Shown: positions 21,639-30,968, counted from the stretch's first letter. The stretch: 64,000 nucleotides of DNA from Erwinia aphidicola (GCF_024169515.1 NZ_JAMKCQ010000001.1:1-64000), one strand, 5' to 3'. Made by a program: numbers and translations. Notes: generated by a model not told the origin, from the sequence alone.

Positions 21639-21757
21639 GCTCCTAACGAACAAATCCAAATAGCATATCGGTCATTCAAATTTCCACCCGAAAAAGGGAT
21701 GACCTGGACCACCTCATTTGGCTCGCCCGGCTCCCCCGTGCGGGCCATTTCTTTTTT
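21639..21757 (+). ncRNA. cyaR: CyaR-like small regulatory RNA
   Basis: Probable orthologue of CyaR (RyeE), an Hfq-dependent sRNA that represses ompX, nadE and luxS in E. coli. It sits directly after yegQ, as in E. coli. The 3' part carries ACCTGGACCACCTCATTTGG, close to the CyaR ACCAGGAACCACCTCCTTAG seed region that pairs with Shine-Dalgarno sequences. A GCCCG/CGGGC hairpin (21725-21745) with a T-rich tail ends it. An upstream stem pairs GGTCAT (21670-21675) with ATGACC (21699-21704). TATGAT at 21627-21632 predicts a start near 21639. At about 119 nt it would be longer than E. coli CyaR (87 nt), so the 5' end is uncertain. Confidence 0.72.
21725..21757 (+). terminator. Rho-independent terminator of the CyaR-like RNA
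   Basis: GCCCG stem (21725-21729), an 11-nt loop with internal CCCC, CGGGC (21741-21745), then CATTTCTTTTTTT. Confidence 0.75.
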
Positions 21758-21857
21758 TACAGCCCTATTTTTTCAGACGTTGTCCCCCTGCGTTACCCCC
21801 AGGCGCCAGGATATGCTATATCTTGATGCAAACTGCAAACGCCATCAGGAATTAAAA

Positions 21858-22757
21858 ATGGAAAAACATTCACTTACCCTGGCGATCCTCAACGGTAAAA
21901 GCGCTGGTAATGAAGAGCTGCGCGCGGCGATTAGCACTTTGCGCCAGCAGGGCTTCCCGCTGGAGGTACGCGTTACCTGGGAACACGGCGACGGCGAACG
22001 CTACGTGCGCGAAGCGGTAGCGCTGCAGGCCAGCACTGTGATTGCCGCGGGCGGCGACGGCACCATCAATGAGGTCGCCACCGCGCTGGCCCGCCTGGCG
22101 CCGCAACACCGCCCGGTGCTGGGCCTGGTACCACTGGGTACCGCCAACGACTTCGCCACCAGCGCGGGTATCCCGCTGGAGATGGAGAATGCGCTGCGCC
22201 TGGCCATTCTCGGTAAAGCCACGCCTATCGACATCGCCCGCGTCAATAACGACCGCTACTTTATCAATATGGCGACCGGCGGCTTCGGCACGCGCATTAC
22301 CACCGAAACCCCGGAAAAGCTCAAGTCGGCACTCGGCGGCGTCTCCTACTTCATCCATGGCCTGATGCGCATGGATACCCTGAAAGCCGACAGCTGCACG
22401 CTGCAAGGCCCGGATTTTCACTGGCAGGGTGATGCGCTGGTGATTGGCATCGGAAACGGGCGCCAGGCCGGAGGCGGGCAGCGCCTGTGCCCGACCGCGC
22501 TGATTAATGACGGCAGGCTGGAGCTGAGCATCGCCACCTCGCAGGAGCTGCTGCCCACCCTCATTCACAAGCTGACCAGCGACGAAGAGAACCCGAACCT
22601 GATCACCGCTTCCCTGCCGTGGCTGACCATCAGTGCGCCAAATGAGATGACCTTTAACCTCGACGGCGAACCGCTGAGCGGAAAAGAATTCCGTATTGAG
22701 GTGATGCCGGACGCGCTGGAGTGCCGCCTGCCACCTTCCTGCGAACTGCTGGCTTAA
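21858..22757 (+). CDS. yegS: Lipid kinase YegS
   Basis: Diacylglycerol-kinase-fold lipid kinase; E. coli YegS phosphorylates phosphatidylglycerol in vitro. 299 residues, same length as E. coli. The nucleotide-binding [10 protein letters not shown] motif ([13 protein letters not shown] here), PLGTANDFA, the [18 protein letters not shown] stretch and the NLDGEPLSG metal-site segment are all present. ATG 21858 follows AGGAATTAAAA; the frame is open further upstream but that part overlaps the CyaR-like RNA. The gene ends in a strong hairpin. Confidence 0.95.
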   Translation: MEKHSLTLAILNGKSAGNEELRAAISTLRQQGFPLEVRVTWEHGDGERYVREAVALQASTVIAAGGDGTINEVATALARLAPQHRPVLGLVPLGTANDFATSAGIPLEMENALRLAILGKATPIDIARVNNDRYFINMATGGFGTRITTETPEKLKSALGGVSYFIHGLMRMDTLKADSCTLQGPDFHWQGDALVIGIGNGRQAGGGQRLCPTALINDGRLELSIATSQELLPTLIHKLTSDEENPNLITASLPWLTISAPNEMTFNLDGEPLSGKEFRIEVMPDALECRLPPSCELLA

Positions 22758-22763
22758 CCCCTA

Positions 22764-22790
22764 AAGGCCGATCGCAAAACGATCGGCCTT
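22764..22790 (+). terminator. Terminator of yegS
   Basis: Perfect 11-bp stem AAGGCCGATCG / CGATCGGCCTT around a CAAAA loop. The T tract is short, and the A run on the other side lets it work in both directions. Confidence 0.75.
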
Positions 22791-22927
22791 AATATCATCA
22801 CCCATCATTATTTTGCGGCACGCCTTCCATTTTATTTATCACACCAATTATTTAAATAGACTCGTTACGCCTTATCGTTAATATACCTTGTAAATGAGCA
22901 GGCGTTATTTTTCTGCGGAGAACAAGG

Positions 22928-23395
22928 ATGATGACACAAATGGAATTTAAAAAATTTTACTATCACACAAACCGGGTGACTTATATTTATGAGTTCCTCT
23001 CGCAGGGTATTGATTATGAGATTATTATCGAGCAGCTCACCCATGTCGATCAGGCCACCATCAGCCTGCATGACGGCTTTACCCTCAGTAAAAATGGCGC
23101 GTATGAAGTTAGCTTTGATATTAAAGCGAATCGCTTAGCGAAGCGGTTATATGCGCGGGCGTTGCCTGGCCAGGTGTCAGCAATACAGGTTATTCGCCAG
23201 ATGGAGAAAGCATTAATTGCACACATGGAAGAATTTAATGCTGGTATGTATATCTTCACCGCCAGCGATATTAAGCTGGCAGCGATTTATCGACGCATTA
23301 TTAAAAAACACCACGCCAGGGGAAATACTCTGGAATCAGGCTTTAAACCCATCGGGAGGGGATATGTTATACGGACGAAATACTGTTACCGCTGA
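22928..23395 (+). CDS. Unrecognised 155-residue protein
   Basis: Family not recognised. The 155-residue protein is basic and soluble, with an N-terminal KKFYYHTNRVTYIYEFL stretch and a C-terminal IYRRIIKKHHARG basic patch; no membrane span or signal peptide. Base composition is more AT-rich than the neighbours (TTTAAAAAATTTTAC near the start), which hints at transfer. ATG 22928 has GGAG seven bases upstream; ATG 22931 is equally possible. Its last 32 bp overlap the next gene, so the two are a unit, a layout often seen in phage or toxin-antitoxin pairs, though nothing in the sequence proves either. Confidence 0.6.
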   Translation: MMTQMEFKKFYYHTNRVTYIYEFLSQGIDYEIIIEQLTHVDQATISLHDGFTLSKNGAYEVSFDIKANRLAKRLYARALPGQVSAIQVIRQMEKALIAHMEEFNAGMYIFTASDIKLAAIYRRIIKKHHARGNTLESGFKPIGRGYVIRTKYCYR

Positions 23396-23561
23396 GCAAA
23401 AAGAAGCGGATAAAAAGGAAGATGAAGAAGCGTGGCAAAGAGCTCTCAATATACTCACTGCGATGATGGTGCGGGCCGGGGAAGCTTATGACGCCTGGAA
23501 AGCCGAAGAAGCGGCGAAGGCAGCCGCTGCCGCGCAGGCTGACTCCTCTGCCAGTGAGTAA
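23364..23561 (+). CDS. Small charged helical protein overlapping the preceding gene
   Basis: Family not recognised. 65 residues, highly charged then alanine-rich: EQKEADKKEDEEAWQ and AEEAAKAAAAAQ segments predict one long amphipathic or coiled-coil helix. ATG 23364 sits behind an excellent GGGAGGGG Shine-Dalgarno inside the 3' end of the 155-residue gene, so it is clearly translated separately. The protein ends just before a good terminator (23582-23604), closing a two-gene operon. Confidence 0.6.
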   Translation: MLYGRNTVTAEQKEADKKEDEEAWQRALNILTAMMVRAGEAYDAWKAEEAAKAAAAAQADSSASE

Positions 23562-23581
23562 GCGACTTTCCACTTTCTGAT

Positions 23582-23604
23582 AAGCGCCATCCGGCGCTTT
23601 TTTT
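23582..23604 (+). terminator. Terminator of the small-gene pair
   Basis: AAGCGCC - ATCC - GGCGCTT followed by a T run to 23604; a classical intrinsic terminator. Confidence 0.85.
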
Positions 23605-23628
23605 GTTATCCCAACCCTGTTAAGCAAA

Positions 23629-23675
23629 TGTGATCCCCTTCGCGAATTCTGCACGCGCATCTTGTATGGTAGTAC
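23629..23675 (+). promoter_or_regulatory. rspA promoter: CRP-like site, -10 and candidate RspR operator
   Basis: TGTGA-TCCCCT-TCGCG (23629-23644) has a perfect left CRP half. TATGGT (23665-23670) is a plausible -10, putting the CRP centre about 40-41 bp upstream of the start. The -10 lies inside TTGTATGGTAGTAC (23662-23675), whose GTA-N6-TAC symmetry resembles operators of FCD-type GntR regulators, so RspR may repress here by covering the -10. Confidence 0.5.
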
Positions 23676-23724
23676 GTTAAGAGCGTATTTTTTCACCATT
23701 GTCAGCGCACAAGGCGAACTCAGA

Positions 23725-24939
23725 ATGAAAATTGTTAAAGCAGAAGTCTTTGTTACCTGCCCCGGCAGGAACTTTGTCACCGTTAAAATCACCACTGACC
23801 AGGGGCTGACCGGCGTCGGTGATGCCACGCTCAACGGGCGCGAGCTGCCCGTTGCCTCCTACCTGAAAGATCACGTCTGCCCACAGCTGATTGGCCGCAA
23901 TGCGCACCAGATTGAAGATATCTGGCAGTTCTTCTATAAGGGCGCTTACTGGCGTCGTGGCCCGGTCACCATGTCGGCGATCTCTGCCGTGGACCAGGCG
24001 CTGTGGGATATCAAAGGGAAAGCGGCGAATATGCCGGTTTACCAGCTGCTGGGCGGCGCATCCCGCACCGGGGTGATGGTTTACTGCCATACCACCGGCC
24101 ACAGCATTGATGAAGTGATGGACGATTACGCCAAACATAAAGAGCTGGGCTTCAAGGCGATCCGCGCCCAGTGCGGCGTGCCGGGGATGAAAACCACCTA
24201 CGGCATGGCGAAGGGGAAAGGCGAAGCCTATGAACCCGCCACCAAAGGTGCCCGCCCGGAAGAGCAGCTGTGGTCGAGCGAGAAATACCTCGACTTCACG
24301 CCAAAGCTGTTTGCGGCGATCCGCGACAAGTTTGGCTTCAACGAGCATCTGCTGCACGATATGCATCACCGCCTGACCCCGATTGAAGCGGCGCGCTTCG
24401 GTAAAAGCGTGGAAGCGTACCGCCTGTTCTGGATGGAGGACCCAACCCCGGCCGAGAACCAGGAGAGCTTCCGCCTGATCCGCCAGCACACCGTCACGCC
24501 GATAGCCGTCGGCGAGGTGTTTAACAGCATCTGGGACTGCAAGCAGCTGATTGAAGAGCAGCTGATCGACTATATCCGCACCACTATTACCCACGCGGGC
24601 GGCATCACCGGGATGCGCCGCATCGCCGACTTTGCCTCGCTGTACCAGGTGCGCACCGGCTCACACGGCCCGTCCGACCTGTCGCCAATCTGCATGGCGG
24701 CGGCGCTGCACTTCGACCTCTGGGTGCCTAACTTTGGCGTGCAGGAGTATATGGGCTATTCGGAGCAGATGCTGGAGGTGTTCCCGAACAGCTGGAGCTT
24801 CGACAACGGCTATATGCATCCGGGCGACAAGCCGGGCCTCGGCATTGAGTTTGACGAGAAGCTGGCGGCGAAATATCCCTACGAACCTGCGTACCTGCCG
24901 GTGGCACGCCTGGAAGACGGCACCCTGTGGAACTGGTAA
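23725..24939 (+). CDS. rspA: Mannonate dehydratase-family protein RspA
   Basis: Enolase-superfamily protein of the D-mannonate dehydratase (ManD/RspA) subgroup, dehydrating a sugar acid to a 2-keto-3-deoxy acid; many RspA-type members have low activity, so the true substrate may differ. 404 residues, identical length to E. coli RspA and nearly identical from [19 protein letters not shown] to the [10 protein letters not shown] end. Metal-ligand regions show as [22 protein letters not shown] and [11 protein letters not shown]. It is first of the rspA-rspB-MFS-ydfI cluster, 10 bp before rspB. Confidence 0.95.
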   Translation: MKIVKAEVFVTCPGRNFVTVKITTDQGLTGVGDATLNGRELPVASYLKDHVCPQLIGRNAHQIEDIWQFFYKGAYWRRGPVTMSAISAVDQALWDIKGKAANMPVYQLLGGASRTGVMVYCHTTGHSIDEVMDDYAKHKELGFKAIRAQCGVPGMKTTYGMAKGKGEAYEPATKGARPEEQLWSSEKYLDFTPKLFAAIRDKFGFNEHLLHDMHHRLTPIEAARFGKSVEAYRLFWMEDPTPAENQESFRLIRQHTVTPIAVGEVFNSIWDCKQLIEEQLIDYIRTTITHAGGITGMRRIADFASLYQVRTGSHGPSDLSPICMAAALHFDLWVPNFGVQEYMGYSEQMLEVFPNSWSFDNGYMHPGDKPGLGIEFDEKLAAKYPYEPAYLPVARLEDGTLWNW

Positions 24940-24949
24940 GGAGAGAACA

Positions 24950-25960
24950 ATGAAAAGTGTGGTGATTGAACGCCCGGGCGAACTGCAGCTGCAGGAGCGC
25001 CCGCTGCTCACCCCGTCCACGGGTGAAGTGCGCGTCAAGGTGCGCTTCGCCAGCATCTGCGGCTCTGACGTGCATATCTGGCACGGCCATAATCCCTTTG
25101 CCCGCTATCCGCGCGTCATCGGCCATGAGTTTTTTGGCGTCATCGACGCCGTCGGCGACGGTGTGGATGCTGCACGCATCGGCGAACGTGTGGCGGTGGA
25201 CCCGGTGGTGAGCTGCGGCCACTGCTACCCCTGCTCCATCGGCCGCCCTAACGTTTGTCGCGAGCTGCAGGTGATTGGCGTACACCGCGACGGTGGCTTC
25301 AGCGAATATGCGCTGGCCCCGGCGGGCAATGCTTACACTCTGCCGGAAGCCATCCCCGATACGCTGGCCAGCCTGGTTGAGCCGTTTACCATCGCCGCCA
25401 ATATCACCGCGTTCCTTAAGCCGCAGCCGGATGACGTGGCGCTGATTTACGGCTCCGGTCCGATGGGGCTGACCGCCATTCAGGTGCTGAAAGGCGTGTA
25501 TAAGGTCAGGCAAGTGATTGTCGCCGATCGGCTGGATGAGCGACTGGCGATGGCCAAAGCCAATGGCGCGGACCTGGTGCTGAATAATGGCGAAACGCCG
25601 CTGGCAGAACAGCTGAATGGCGTGCAGCCTACGCTGATTATCGATGCCGCCTGCCATCCGTCGATTTTGGCGGAAGCGGCGGCGCTCGCCTCCCCCGCCG
25701 GGCGCATCGGCCTGCTTGGATTCTCCGGCGAGGCGTGCACCGTGACGCAGCAGAGCCTGACCAGCAAAGAGCTGTCGCTGTTCACCTCGCGCCTGAACAG
25801 CCATCGCTTCCCCGAGGTGATTGCCTGGATGGAGCAGGGGCTGATCCAGCCGGAAAAACTGGTTACCCATACGCTGCCGCTCAGTCAGATTGAGCAGGCG
25901 ATGACGCTGTTCGAAAAGGATCCGCGCAGCTGCTGCAAAGTGATTTTACAGGTTAGCTAA
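24950..25960 (+). CDS. rspB: Zinc-dependent dehydrogenase RspB
   Basis: Medium-chain zinc alcohol/polyol dehydrogenase acting with RspA, probably oxidising a sugar acid. 336 residues. Catalytic zinc ligands C37, H59 and E60 (ASICGSD, VIGHEFFG), structural zinc cysteines C89, C92, C95 and C103 (CGHCYPCSIGRPNVC), and NAD-binding fold YGSGPMGLTAIQ. ATG 24950 follows AAGGAGAGAAC. It is closely linked to rspA and followed by a hairpin before the transporter. Confidence 0.93.
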   Translation: MKSVVIERPGELQLQERPLLTPSTGEVRVKVRFASICGSDVHIWHGHNPFARYPRVIGHEFFGVIDAVGDGVDAARIGERVAVDPVVSCGHCYPCSIGRPNVCRELQVIGVHRDGGFSEYALAPAGNAYTLPEAIPDTLASLVEPFTIAANITAFLKPQPDDVALIYGSGPMGLTAIQVLKGVYKVRQVIVADRLDERLAMAKANGADLVLNNGETPLAEQLNGVQPTLIIDAACHPSILAEAAALASPAGRIGLLGFSGEACTVTQQSLTSKELSLFTSRLNSHRFPEVIAWMEQGLIQPEKLVTHTLPLSQIEQAMTLFEKDPRSCCKVILQVS

Positions 25961-25970
25961 CACCAGAACG

Positions 25971-25996
25971 CCGCAGGCCCGGTTCCCGGCCTGCGG
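25971..25996 (+). other. Intercistronic hairpin after rspB
   Basis: Nine-bp perfect stem CCGCAGGCC / GGCCTGCGG with an 8-nt loop and no T run, so more likely an mRNA processing or stability element than a terminator. Confidence 0.6.
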
Positions 25997-26053
25997 TCAA
26001 TATCAATACCTCAAACCCTACCCACTAAAAATATAACAAGCGGAGTTATTACT

Positions 26054-27337
26054 ATGTTTAAGAACCTGCGCTGGACGATAGTCTTATTACTGTTCCTTGT
26101 TTACATGATCAACTATCTCGACCGCGTCGCGCTGTCGCTGACCGTGCCGATGATTGAAAAAGACCTGATGCTGAACGCCGAAGAGTTTGGCCTGATTTTC
26201 GGCAGCTTCTTCTTCGGCTATGCCATCTTTAACTTTGTCGGCGGTCTGGCGACCGACAAATTCGGCCCAACGCTGACCCTCGGCGTCGCCGTCGGGATGT
26301 GGTCGCTGTTCTGCGGCTTCACCGCGCTGGCGACCGGCTTCTGGTCGATGCTGATCCTGCGCGTGCTGTTCGGCATGGCGGAAGGGCCTATCTGCGCCTC
26401 GGCTAACAAGGCCATTAACGGCTGGTTCCCAAAAAAACAGGCGGCAACCGCGATGGGGCTGCTTAGCGCGGGTTCTCCGCTCGGCGGGGCCGTGGCGGGG
26501 CCGATTATTGGCTACCTCGCCCTCGCCTTTGGCTGGCGCCCGGCGTTTGCCATTATCTGCAGCATCGGCATCGTCTGGATGGTGGTGTGGTTCTTTATCG
26601 CCTCGGATAACCCGCTAAAAAGCAAAATCATCAGCGAGCGTGAGCGCGCCCTGATTGCGCAGATGAAAGATGAGCAGCTCAGTGCGGAAGAGGAGCTGTC
26701 GCAGTCGCAGCACGGGCTCGGTTACTACCTGCGCCAGCCGATCATTCTGGTCACGGCGTTCGCCTTCTTCTGCTACAACTATATTCTCTTCTTCTTCCTG
26801 AGCTGGTTCCCGGCCTATCTGGTACAGGCGCACGGGCTGGATATTAAGGCGATGAGCATCACCACCATGATCCCGTGGATTGTCGGTTTCGTCGGCCTGG
26901 CGCTGGGTGGGATCATTTCAGACAAGATCTTTAAAGTCACCGGTAAGTTACTGCTTTCCCGCAAAATTGTGCTGGTGGTCTCGTTAATGGCAGCGGCGAT
27001 TTGTGTCGGCCTGGCGGGTACGGTAAAAGAGGTAACGTCGGCGGTTGGCCTGATGTCGGTTTCCATCTTCTTCCTGTATATCACCGGGGCCATTTACTGG
27101 GCGATTATTCAGGACGTGGTGCACAAGAGCCGCGTCGGCAGTATCAGTGGTTTTATCCATCTGATTGGCAGCCTGTCCGGTATCGTTGGCCCGATTGTCA
27201 CCGGCTATATCGTGCAGCACACCGGCAAGTTTGACAGCGCCTTTATCCTCGCCGGCTGCGTGGCCGCGCTGGGCGCGCTGCTGGTACTGCTGGTGATTAA
27301 ACCGCCGAAAACCCATAACACCCCGGTTTCAGTGTGA
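26054..27337 (+). CDS. MFS sugar-acid transporter (ACS family)
   Basis: Inner-membrane major facilitator symporter of the anion:cation symporter family (ExuT/GudP relatives), likely bringing in the sugar acid used by RspA and RspB. 427 residues with 12 spans. NYLDRVALSLTVPMI at the end of span 1 and FGMAEGPICASANKAINGWF are typical of hexuronate and glucarate carriers. The loop 2-3 motif reads GGLATDKFGPT. It differs from E. coli YdfJ, which holds a comparable place in the rsp region but is another MFS type, so no symbol is given. ATG 26054 follows CGGAG. Confidence 0.88.
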   Translation: MFKNLRWTIVLLLFLVYMINYLDRVALSLTVPMIEKDLMLNAEEFGLIFGSFFFGYAIFNFVGGLATDKFGPTLTLGVAVGMWSLFCGFTALATGFWSMLILRVLFGMAEGPICASANKAINGWFPKKQAATAMGLLSAGSPLGGAVAGPIIGYLALAFGWRPAFAIICSIGIVWMVVWFFIASDNPLKSKIISERERALIAQMKDEQLSAEEELSQSQHGLGYYLRQPIILVTAFAFFCYNYILFFFLSWFPAYLVQAHGLDIKAMSITTMIPWIVGFVGLALGGIISDKIFKVTGKLLLSRKIVLVVSLMAAAICVGLAGTVKEVTSAVGLMSVSIFFLYITGAIYWAIIQDVVHKSRVGSISGFIHLIGSLSGIVGPIVTGYIVQHTGKFDSAFILAGCVAALGALLVLLVIKPPKTHNTPVSV

Positions 27338-27344
27338 CCCCTGC

Positions 27345-27363
27345 GGGCGGGGATAACCCGCCC
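27345..27363 (+). other. Intercistronic hairpin after the transporter gene
   Basis: GGGCGGG - GATAA - CCCGCCC, no T run, in the 43-bp gap before the ydfI-like gene. Confidence 0.6.
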
Positions 27364-27380
27364 TAAACTAAGGATGTTTT

Positions 27381-28844
27381 ATGCTCTCCCTCGATAAGCT
27401 TCCGCAAGACGTACAGCGCCCGCAGTATGACCGCAAGGCCCTGCGCACCCGCATGGTACATATCGGTTTTGGTGCTTTCCACCGCGCTCATCAGGCGGTA
27501 TGCAGTGACCGCCTCGCCGCCGAGCAGAGCAGCGACTGGGGCTATTGTGAAATCAATCTCAACAGCGGCGAGCTGATTCAGGCTCTGCGCCAGCAGCAGC
27601 TGTGCTACAGCGTGGCAGAGATGGCCGATGACCGCCTCAATCTGCGGGTCATTGGCGTGGTGACCGCCGCTCTGCACGGCCAGTCCGACGGCATCAGTGC
27701 GGTACTGGATGCACTGTGCCAGCCGGATGTGGCGATTGTTTCGATGACCGTGACGGAAAAAGGCTACTGCCATCATCCGGCCAGCGGCAAGCTGAACCTT
27801 GAACACCCGGCTATCGTGCACGATCTGGCCCATCCGGATGCGCCTGAATCGCTGCCGGGCATTATTCTTGCCGCCATCCGCCGCCGCCGCGAGCTGGGGC
27901 TGGCTCCTTTCAGCGTGATGTCCTGTGACAATATGCCAGAAAACGGCCACGTCACGCGCCAGGTTATCAGCGCACTGGCCCGCCAGCAGCAGCCCGAACT
28001 GGCCGACTGGATTGCGCAGAACCTGACTTTCCCGTCGACCATGGTTGACCGTATCGTTCCGGCGATGACGGATGACACTCACCGCGCCCTGCACAATAAG
28101 CTGGGCTGCGAAGACCCGGTAGCCGTGGCCTGTGAACCCTTTTTCCAATGGGTGATTGAGGATAATTTTGTCAGTGGGCGCCCGGCCTGGGAGCTGGCTG
28201 GAGCAGAGCTGGTTACCGACGTACTGCCGTTCGAAGAGATGAAGCTGCGCATGCTGAACGGCAGCCACTCTTTTCTCGCTTACCTCGGCAATCTGGCGGG
28301 CTATGAACATATCAGCGACTGTATGGCCGATGCCAAATTTAAACAGGCCGCACGCCAGCTGATGCTCGACCAGCAGGCGCCGACGCTGCGCACTCAGGGC
28401 GTGGACCTGACGGCCTACGCCGATTCCCTGATAGCCCGCTACAGCAACCGCGCAATTAAGCACCGCACCGCGCAGATTGCCAACGACGGCAGTCAGAAGC
28501 TGCCACAGCGCTGGCTGGACAGTATTCGCTGGCACCTCGCCAACGGCAGCAACTTTGACCTGCTGGCGCTTGGCGTGGCGGGCTGGATCCGCTATGTCGC
28601 GGGCAAAAACGAACGGGGAGAGCCGATTGCGATTAACGATCCGCTGCGTGACGATCTGGCGCAGCGTGTGGCATCGAGCAGCGAAGGTCAGGAGCGCGTG
28701 AGTGCGTTACTGGCGATGACTAACGTATTTGGTGAAGATTTACCCGCCAGCGCGCAGTTTGTCAGCCGGGTCAACCATTTTTACCAGCAGCTGCTCAGCC
28801 AGGGTGCCAAACTGACGGTGCATCAGCTGGTTGCTGACGTTTAA
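27381..28844 (+). CDS. ydfI: YdfI-like mannonate/fructuronate oxidoreductase
   Basis: Long-chain polyol dehydrogenase family (mannitol dehydrogenase/UxuB group), likely interconverting a keto-uronate such as fructuronate and mannonate with NAD. 487 residues, co-linear with E. coli YdfI (about 486). Near the N-terminus [12 protein letters not shown] is the nucleotide-binding segment; the catalytic Lys, Asn and His lie in [19 protein letters not shown], and [13 protein letters not shown] is conserved. With RspA it would join fructuronate to 2-keto-3-deoxygluconate. ATG 27381 follows AAGGATG. Confidence 0.92.
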   Translation: MLSLDKLPQDVQRPQYDRKALRTRMVHIGFGAFHRAHQAVCSDRLAAEQSSDWGYCEINLNSGELIQALRQQQLCYSVAEMADDRLNLRVIGVVTAALHGQSDGISAVLDALCQPDVAIVSMTVTEKGYCHHPASGKLNLEHPAIVHDLAHPDAPESLPGIILAAIRRRRELGLAPFSVMSCDNMPENGHVTRQVISALARQQQPELADWIAQNLTFPSTMVDRIVPAMTDDTHRALHNKLGCEDPVAVACEPFFQWVIEDNFVSGRPAWELAGAELVTDVLPFEEMKLRMLNGSHSFLAYLGNLAGYEHISDCMADAKFKQAARQLMLDQQAPTLRTQGVDLTAYADSLIARYSNRAIKHRTAQIANDGSQKLPQRWLDSIRWHLANGSNFDLLALGVAGWIRYVAGKNERGEPIAINDPLRDDLAQRVASSSEGQERVSALLAMTNVFGEDLPASAQFVSRVNHFYQQLLSQGAKLTVHQLVADV

Positions 28845-28897
28845 CGCTAGCGCACTAACGCCATGCTGATTAGACTGGTGCTTTCCCGTCGCTCGCA

Positions 28898-28917
28898 GGC
28901 AGGCTGCTGAGCCTGCC
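28898..28917 (+). other. Hairpin before rspR
   Basis: GGCAGGCT - GCTG - AGCCTGCC, eight-bp perfect stem, no T run, ending 18 bp before the rspR start. Confidence 0.55.
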
Positions 28918-28935
28918 GCAAAAGGAAGTTGCCGA

Positions 28936-29616
28936 ATGTCTTATACCATCACCGCCAGTGAACCGGTCAACCAGCAGATCTACCGCTTTTTGCGCCAGGA
29001 GATCGTCACCTGTGCCATTCACCCCGGTTCGCTACTGTCGGAAAAAGAGGTGTCTGCGCGCTTCAACGTCTCGCGCCAGCCGGTGCGTGAAGCCTTTATC
29101 AAGCTGGCGGAAGCCGGACTGGTGCAGGTACTGCCGCAGCGTGGCACCTTCGTGCGTAAAATCTCCGCGCAGCGCGTGGCCGATGGGCGATTTATTCGTG
29201 AGGCGGTGGAAGTCGCAGTCGTGCGGCGGGCGGCCGTTGAAGCGAGCGCAGACGGACTGGCGGCGCTGGAGCACAATCTGCAGCTGCAAAGACTGGCGGC
29301 AGAGCGCCATGACAGCCAGGCGTTCCTGCTGCTGGACGATGAGTTTCATCGCCTGATTGCACAAAGTATTCACTGTGAGCTGGCGTGGGAAACGGTGGAA
29401 AATATTAAAGCCACTATGGACCGCGTGCGCTTCCTGACGCTGAGCAAAGTCTCCCCGCCCGAAAGCCTGATTGAGCAGCACCAGCTGATTTATCAGGCGC
29501 TGCGCGCGAAAGATGCCGACGCCGCCGAAAGCGCGCTGCGCCGTCATTTGCAGGAGATGATCTTCTCCATCACCCCAATTGCCGAGCAGAACAGCGAGTG
29601 GTTTGAAGCGCTGTAA
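28936..29616 (+). CDS. rspR: GntR/FCD regulator RspR
   Basis: Transcription repressor of rspAB, GntR family with FCD ligand domain. 226 residues, close to E. coli RspR/YdfH (about 228). The winged helix covers residues 10-78 with LLSEKEVSARFNVSRQPVREA and LPQRGTFVRKIS; the FCD part carries likely metal-binding Asp and His (LLDDEFHRLIA, HLQEM). ATG 28936 follows AAAAGGAAG. It is downstream of its target cluster in the same direction. Confidence 0.93.
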   Translation: MSYTITASEPVNQQIYRFLRQEIVTCAIHPGSLLSEKEVSARFNVSRQPVREAFIKLAEAGLVQVLPQRGTFVRKISAQRVADGRFIREAVEVAVVRRAAVEASADGLAALEHNLQLQRLAAERHDSQAFLLLDDEFHRLIAQSIHCELAWETVENIKATMDRVRFLTLSKVSPPESLIEQHQLIYQALRAKDADAAESALRRHLQEMIFSITPIAEQNSEWFEAL

Positions 29617-29619
29617 CGC

Positions 29620-29650
29620 GTAGGGGCTGACCCTCTTTTTCGGTCAGCCC
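29620..29650 (+). repeat. REP-like palindrome (unit 5)
   Basis: GTAGGGGCTGACC, T-rich loop, GGTCAGCCC then TTTTT; four bases after the rspR stop, so it can serve as its terminator. Confidence 0.85.
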
Positions 29651-29683
29651 TTTTTGCTCACGGCTGATGCAAACCTTCAACAC

Positions 29684-29714
29684 GGGTCGACCGGAAAAAA
29701 TGGTCGACCCCTAC
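29684..29714 (-). repeat. REP-like palindrome (unit 6)
   Basis: GGGTCGACC, A-rich loop, GGTCGACCC then CTAC; inverse orientation, between units 5 and 7. Confidence 0.85.
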
Positions 29715-29722
29715 GGAATTTT

Positions 29723-29753
29723 GTAGGGGCTGACCCTCTTTTTCGGTCAGCCC
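29723..29753 (+). repeat. REP-like palindrome (unit 7)
   Basis: GTAGGGGCTGACC, T-rich loop, GGTCAGCCC; same sequence as unit 5. Units 5-7 alternate in orientation, like a BIME cluster, and separate convergent rspR and fbaB. Confidence 0.85.
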
Positions 29754-29761
29754 GTTTTACC

Positions 29762-30814
29762 TCAGGCGATAGTCACGTTCTTCGCCAGATACACATCCTG
29801 CACCGAATTAATCAGCGCCACGCCCTCTCTCATCGACTTCTTAAACGCCTTGCGGCCAAGGATTAACCCCATACCACCCGCACGTTTGTTGATCACCGCG
29901 GTACGCACCGATTCGGCGGTATCCGTCTCCCCCGCTGCTGCGCCACCGGAGTTAATCAGCCCGGCGCGGCCCATATAGCAGTTCGCCAGCTGATAACGCA
30001 CCAGATCGATAGGATTATCACTGGTCAGATTGCTGTAGACGCGCTCGTCGGTATGACCGAACTTCAGCGCCTGGTAGCCGCCGTTATTCTCCGCCATCTT
30101 CTGCTTAACGATATCCGCCCCGATGGTGGCGGCCAGATGGTTGGCCTGCCCGGTCAGATCGGCGCTGGCGTGGTAATCCACCCCATCCTTCTTGAAAGCA
30201 TCGTTACGCAGGTAGGCCCACAGCACGGTGACCATCCCCAGCTCATGCGCCCGTTCAAACGCGGCGGAGATCTCCTCAATCTGGCGACGCGACTGCTCAG
30301 AACCGAAATAAATCGTGGCACCGACCGCCACCGCACCGAGGTTGAACGCCTGCTCGACGCTGGCGTACAGGGTCTGGTCGTACTGCGTGGGGTAGCTCAG
30401 GGTTTCGTTGTGGTTCAGCTTGACCATAAACGGAATGCGGTGGGCATAGCGGCGCGATACCGACGCCAGCACGCCATAGGTGGACGCCACGCAGTTGCAT
30501 CCGGCTTCAATCGCCAGCTCCACGATATTTTTCGGATCAAAATAGAGGGGATTGGCGGCGAAGGAGGCCCCCGCAGAGTGCTCAACGCCCTGATCGACTG
30601 GCAGGATAGAGAGGTAACCTGTCCCGGCTAAACGTCCGGTGTTGTACAGGGTTTGCATATTGCGCAGTACCGCTGGCGGGCGGTTATTATCCACCATCAC
30701 CCGATCAACATAATCCGCGCCCGGGAGATAGAGGCTGTCCGCTGGAATAGTCATGCAGCGATGTTGCAAAAGAGAGTCTGCTTCTTTGCCCAGTAACTGT
30801 ACGATGTCCGTCAT
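29762..30814 (-). CDS. fbaB: Class I fructose-bisphosphate aldolase FbaB
   Basis: Schiff-base (DhnA-type) aldolase splitting fructose 1,6-bisphosphate, important in gluconeogenic growth. 350 residues, same length as E. coli. Shown by [32 protein letters not shown], the [11 protein letters not shown] segment and the C-terminal [21 protein letters not shown] 30814 is chosen over in-frame ATG 30829 because the AGGAG lies between them. Transcription heads into the REP-like cluster. Confidence 0.96.
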   Translation of the reverse strand: MTDIVQLLGKEADSLLQHRCMTIPADSLYLPGADYVDRVMVDNNRPPAVLRNMQTLYNTGRLAGTGYLSILPVDQGVEHSAGASFAANPLYFDPKNIVELAIEAGCNCVASTYGVLASVSRRYAHRIPFMVKLNHNETLSYPTQYDQTLYASVEQAFNLGAVAVGATIYFGSEQSRRQIEEISAAFERAHELGMVTVLWAYLRNDAFKKDGVDYHASADLTGQANHLAATIGADIVKQKMAENNGGYQALKFGHTDERVYSNLTSDNPIDLVRYQLANCYMGRAGLINSGGAAAGETDTAESVRTAVINKRAGGMGLILGRKAFKKSMREGVALINSVQDVYLAKNVTIA

Positions 30815-30968
30815 GGTAACTCCTGTCAAAGTTGTGGAGGCCGCAGCGAAGCGGCCCGCGGGTCAGACTGACTGACCTCAACAGGGTGAACCTAAAACGT
30901 CCATTAAGGCAAATTGCTGACTCCATTTTTCAGAAGGATCCGCACTAAAAAGCGTGAGGGGGTGCGCG

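Noticed and set aside
26054..27337. Calling the transporter ydfJ
   Set aside because: The recalled E. coli YdfJ sequence is a different MFS type; this one resembles hexuronate/glucarate carriers.
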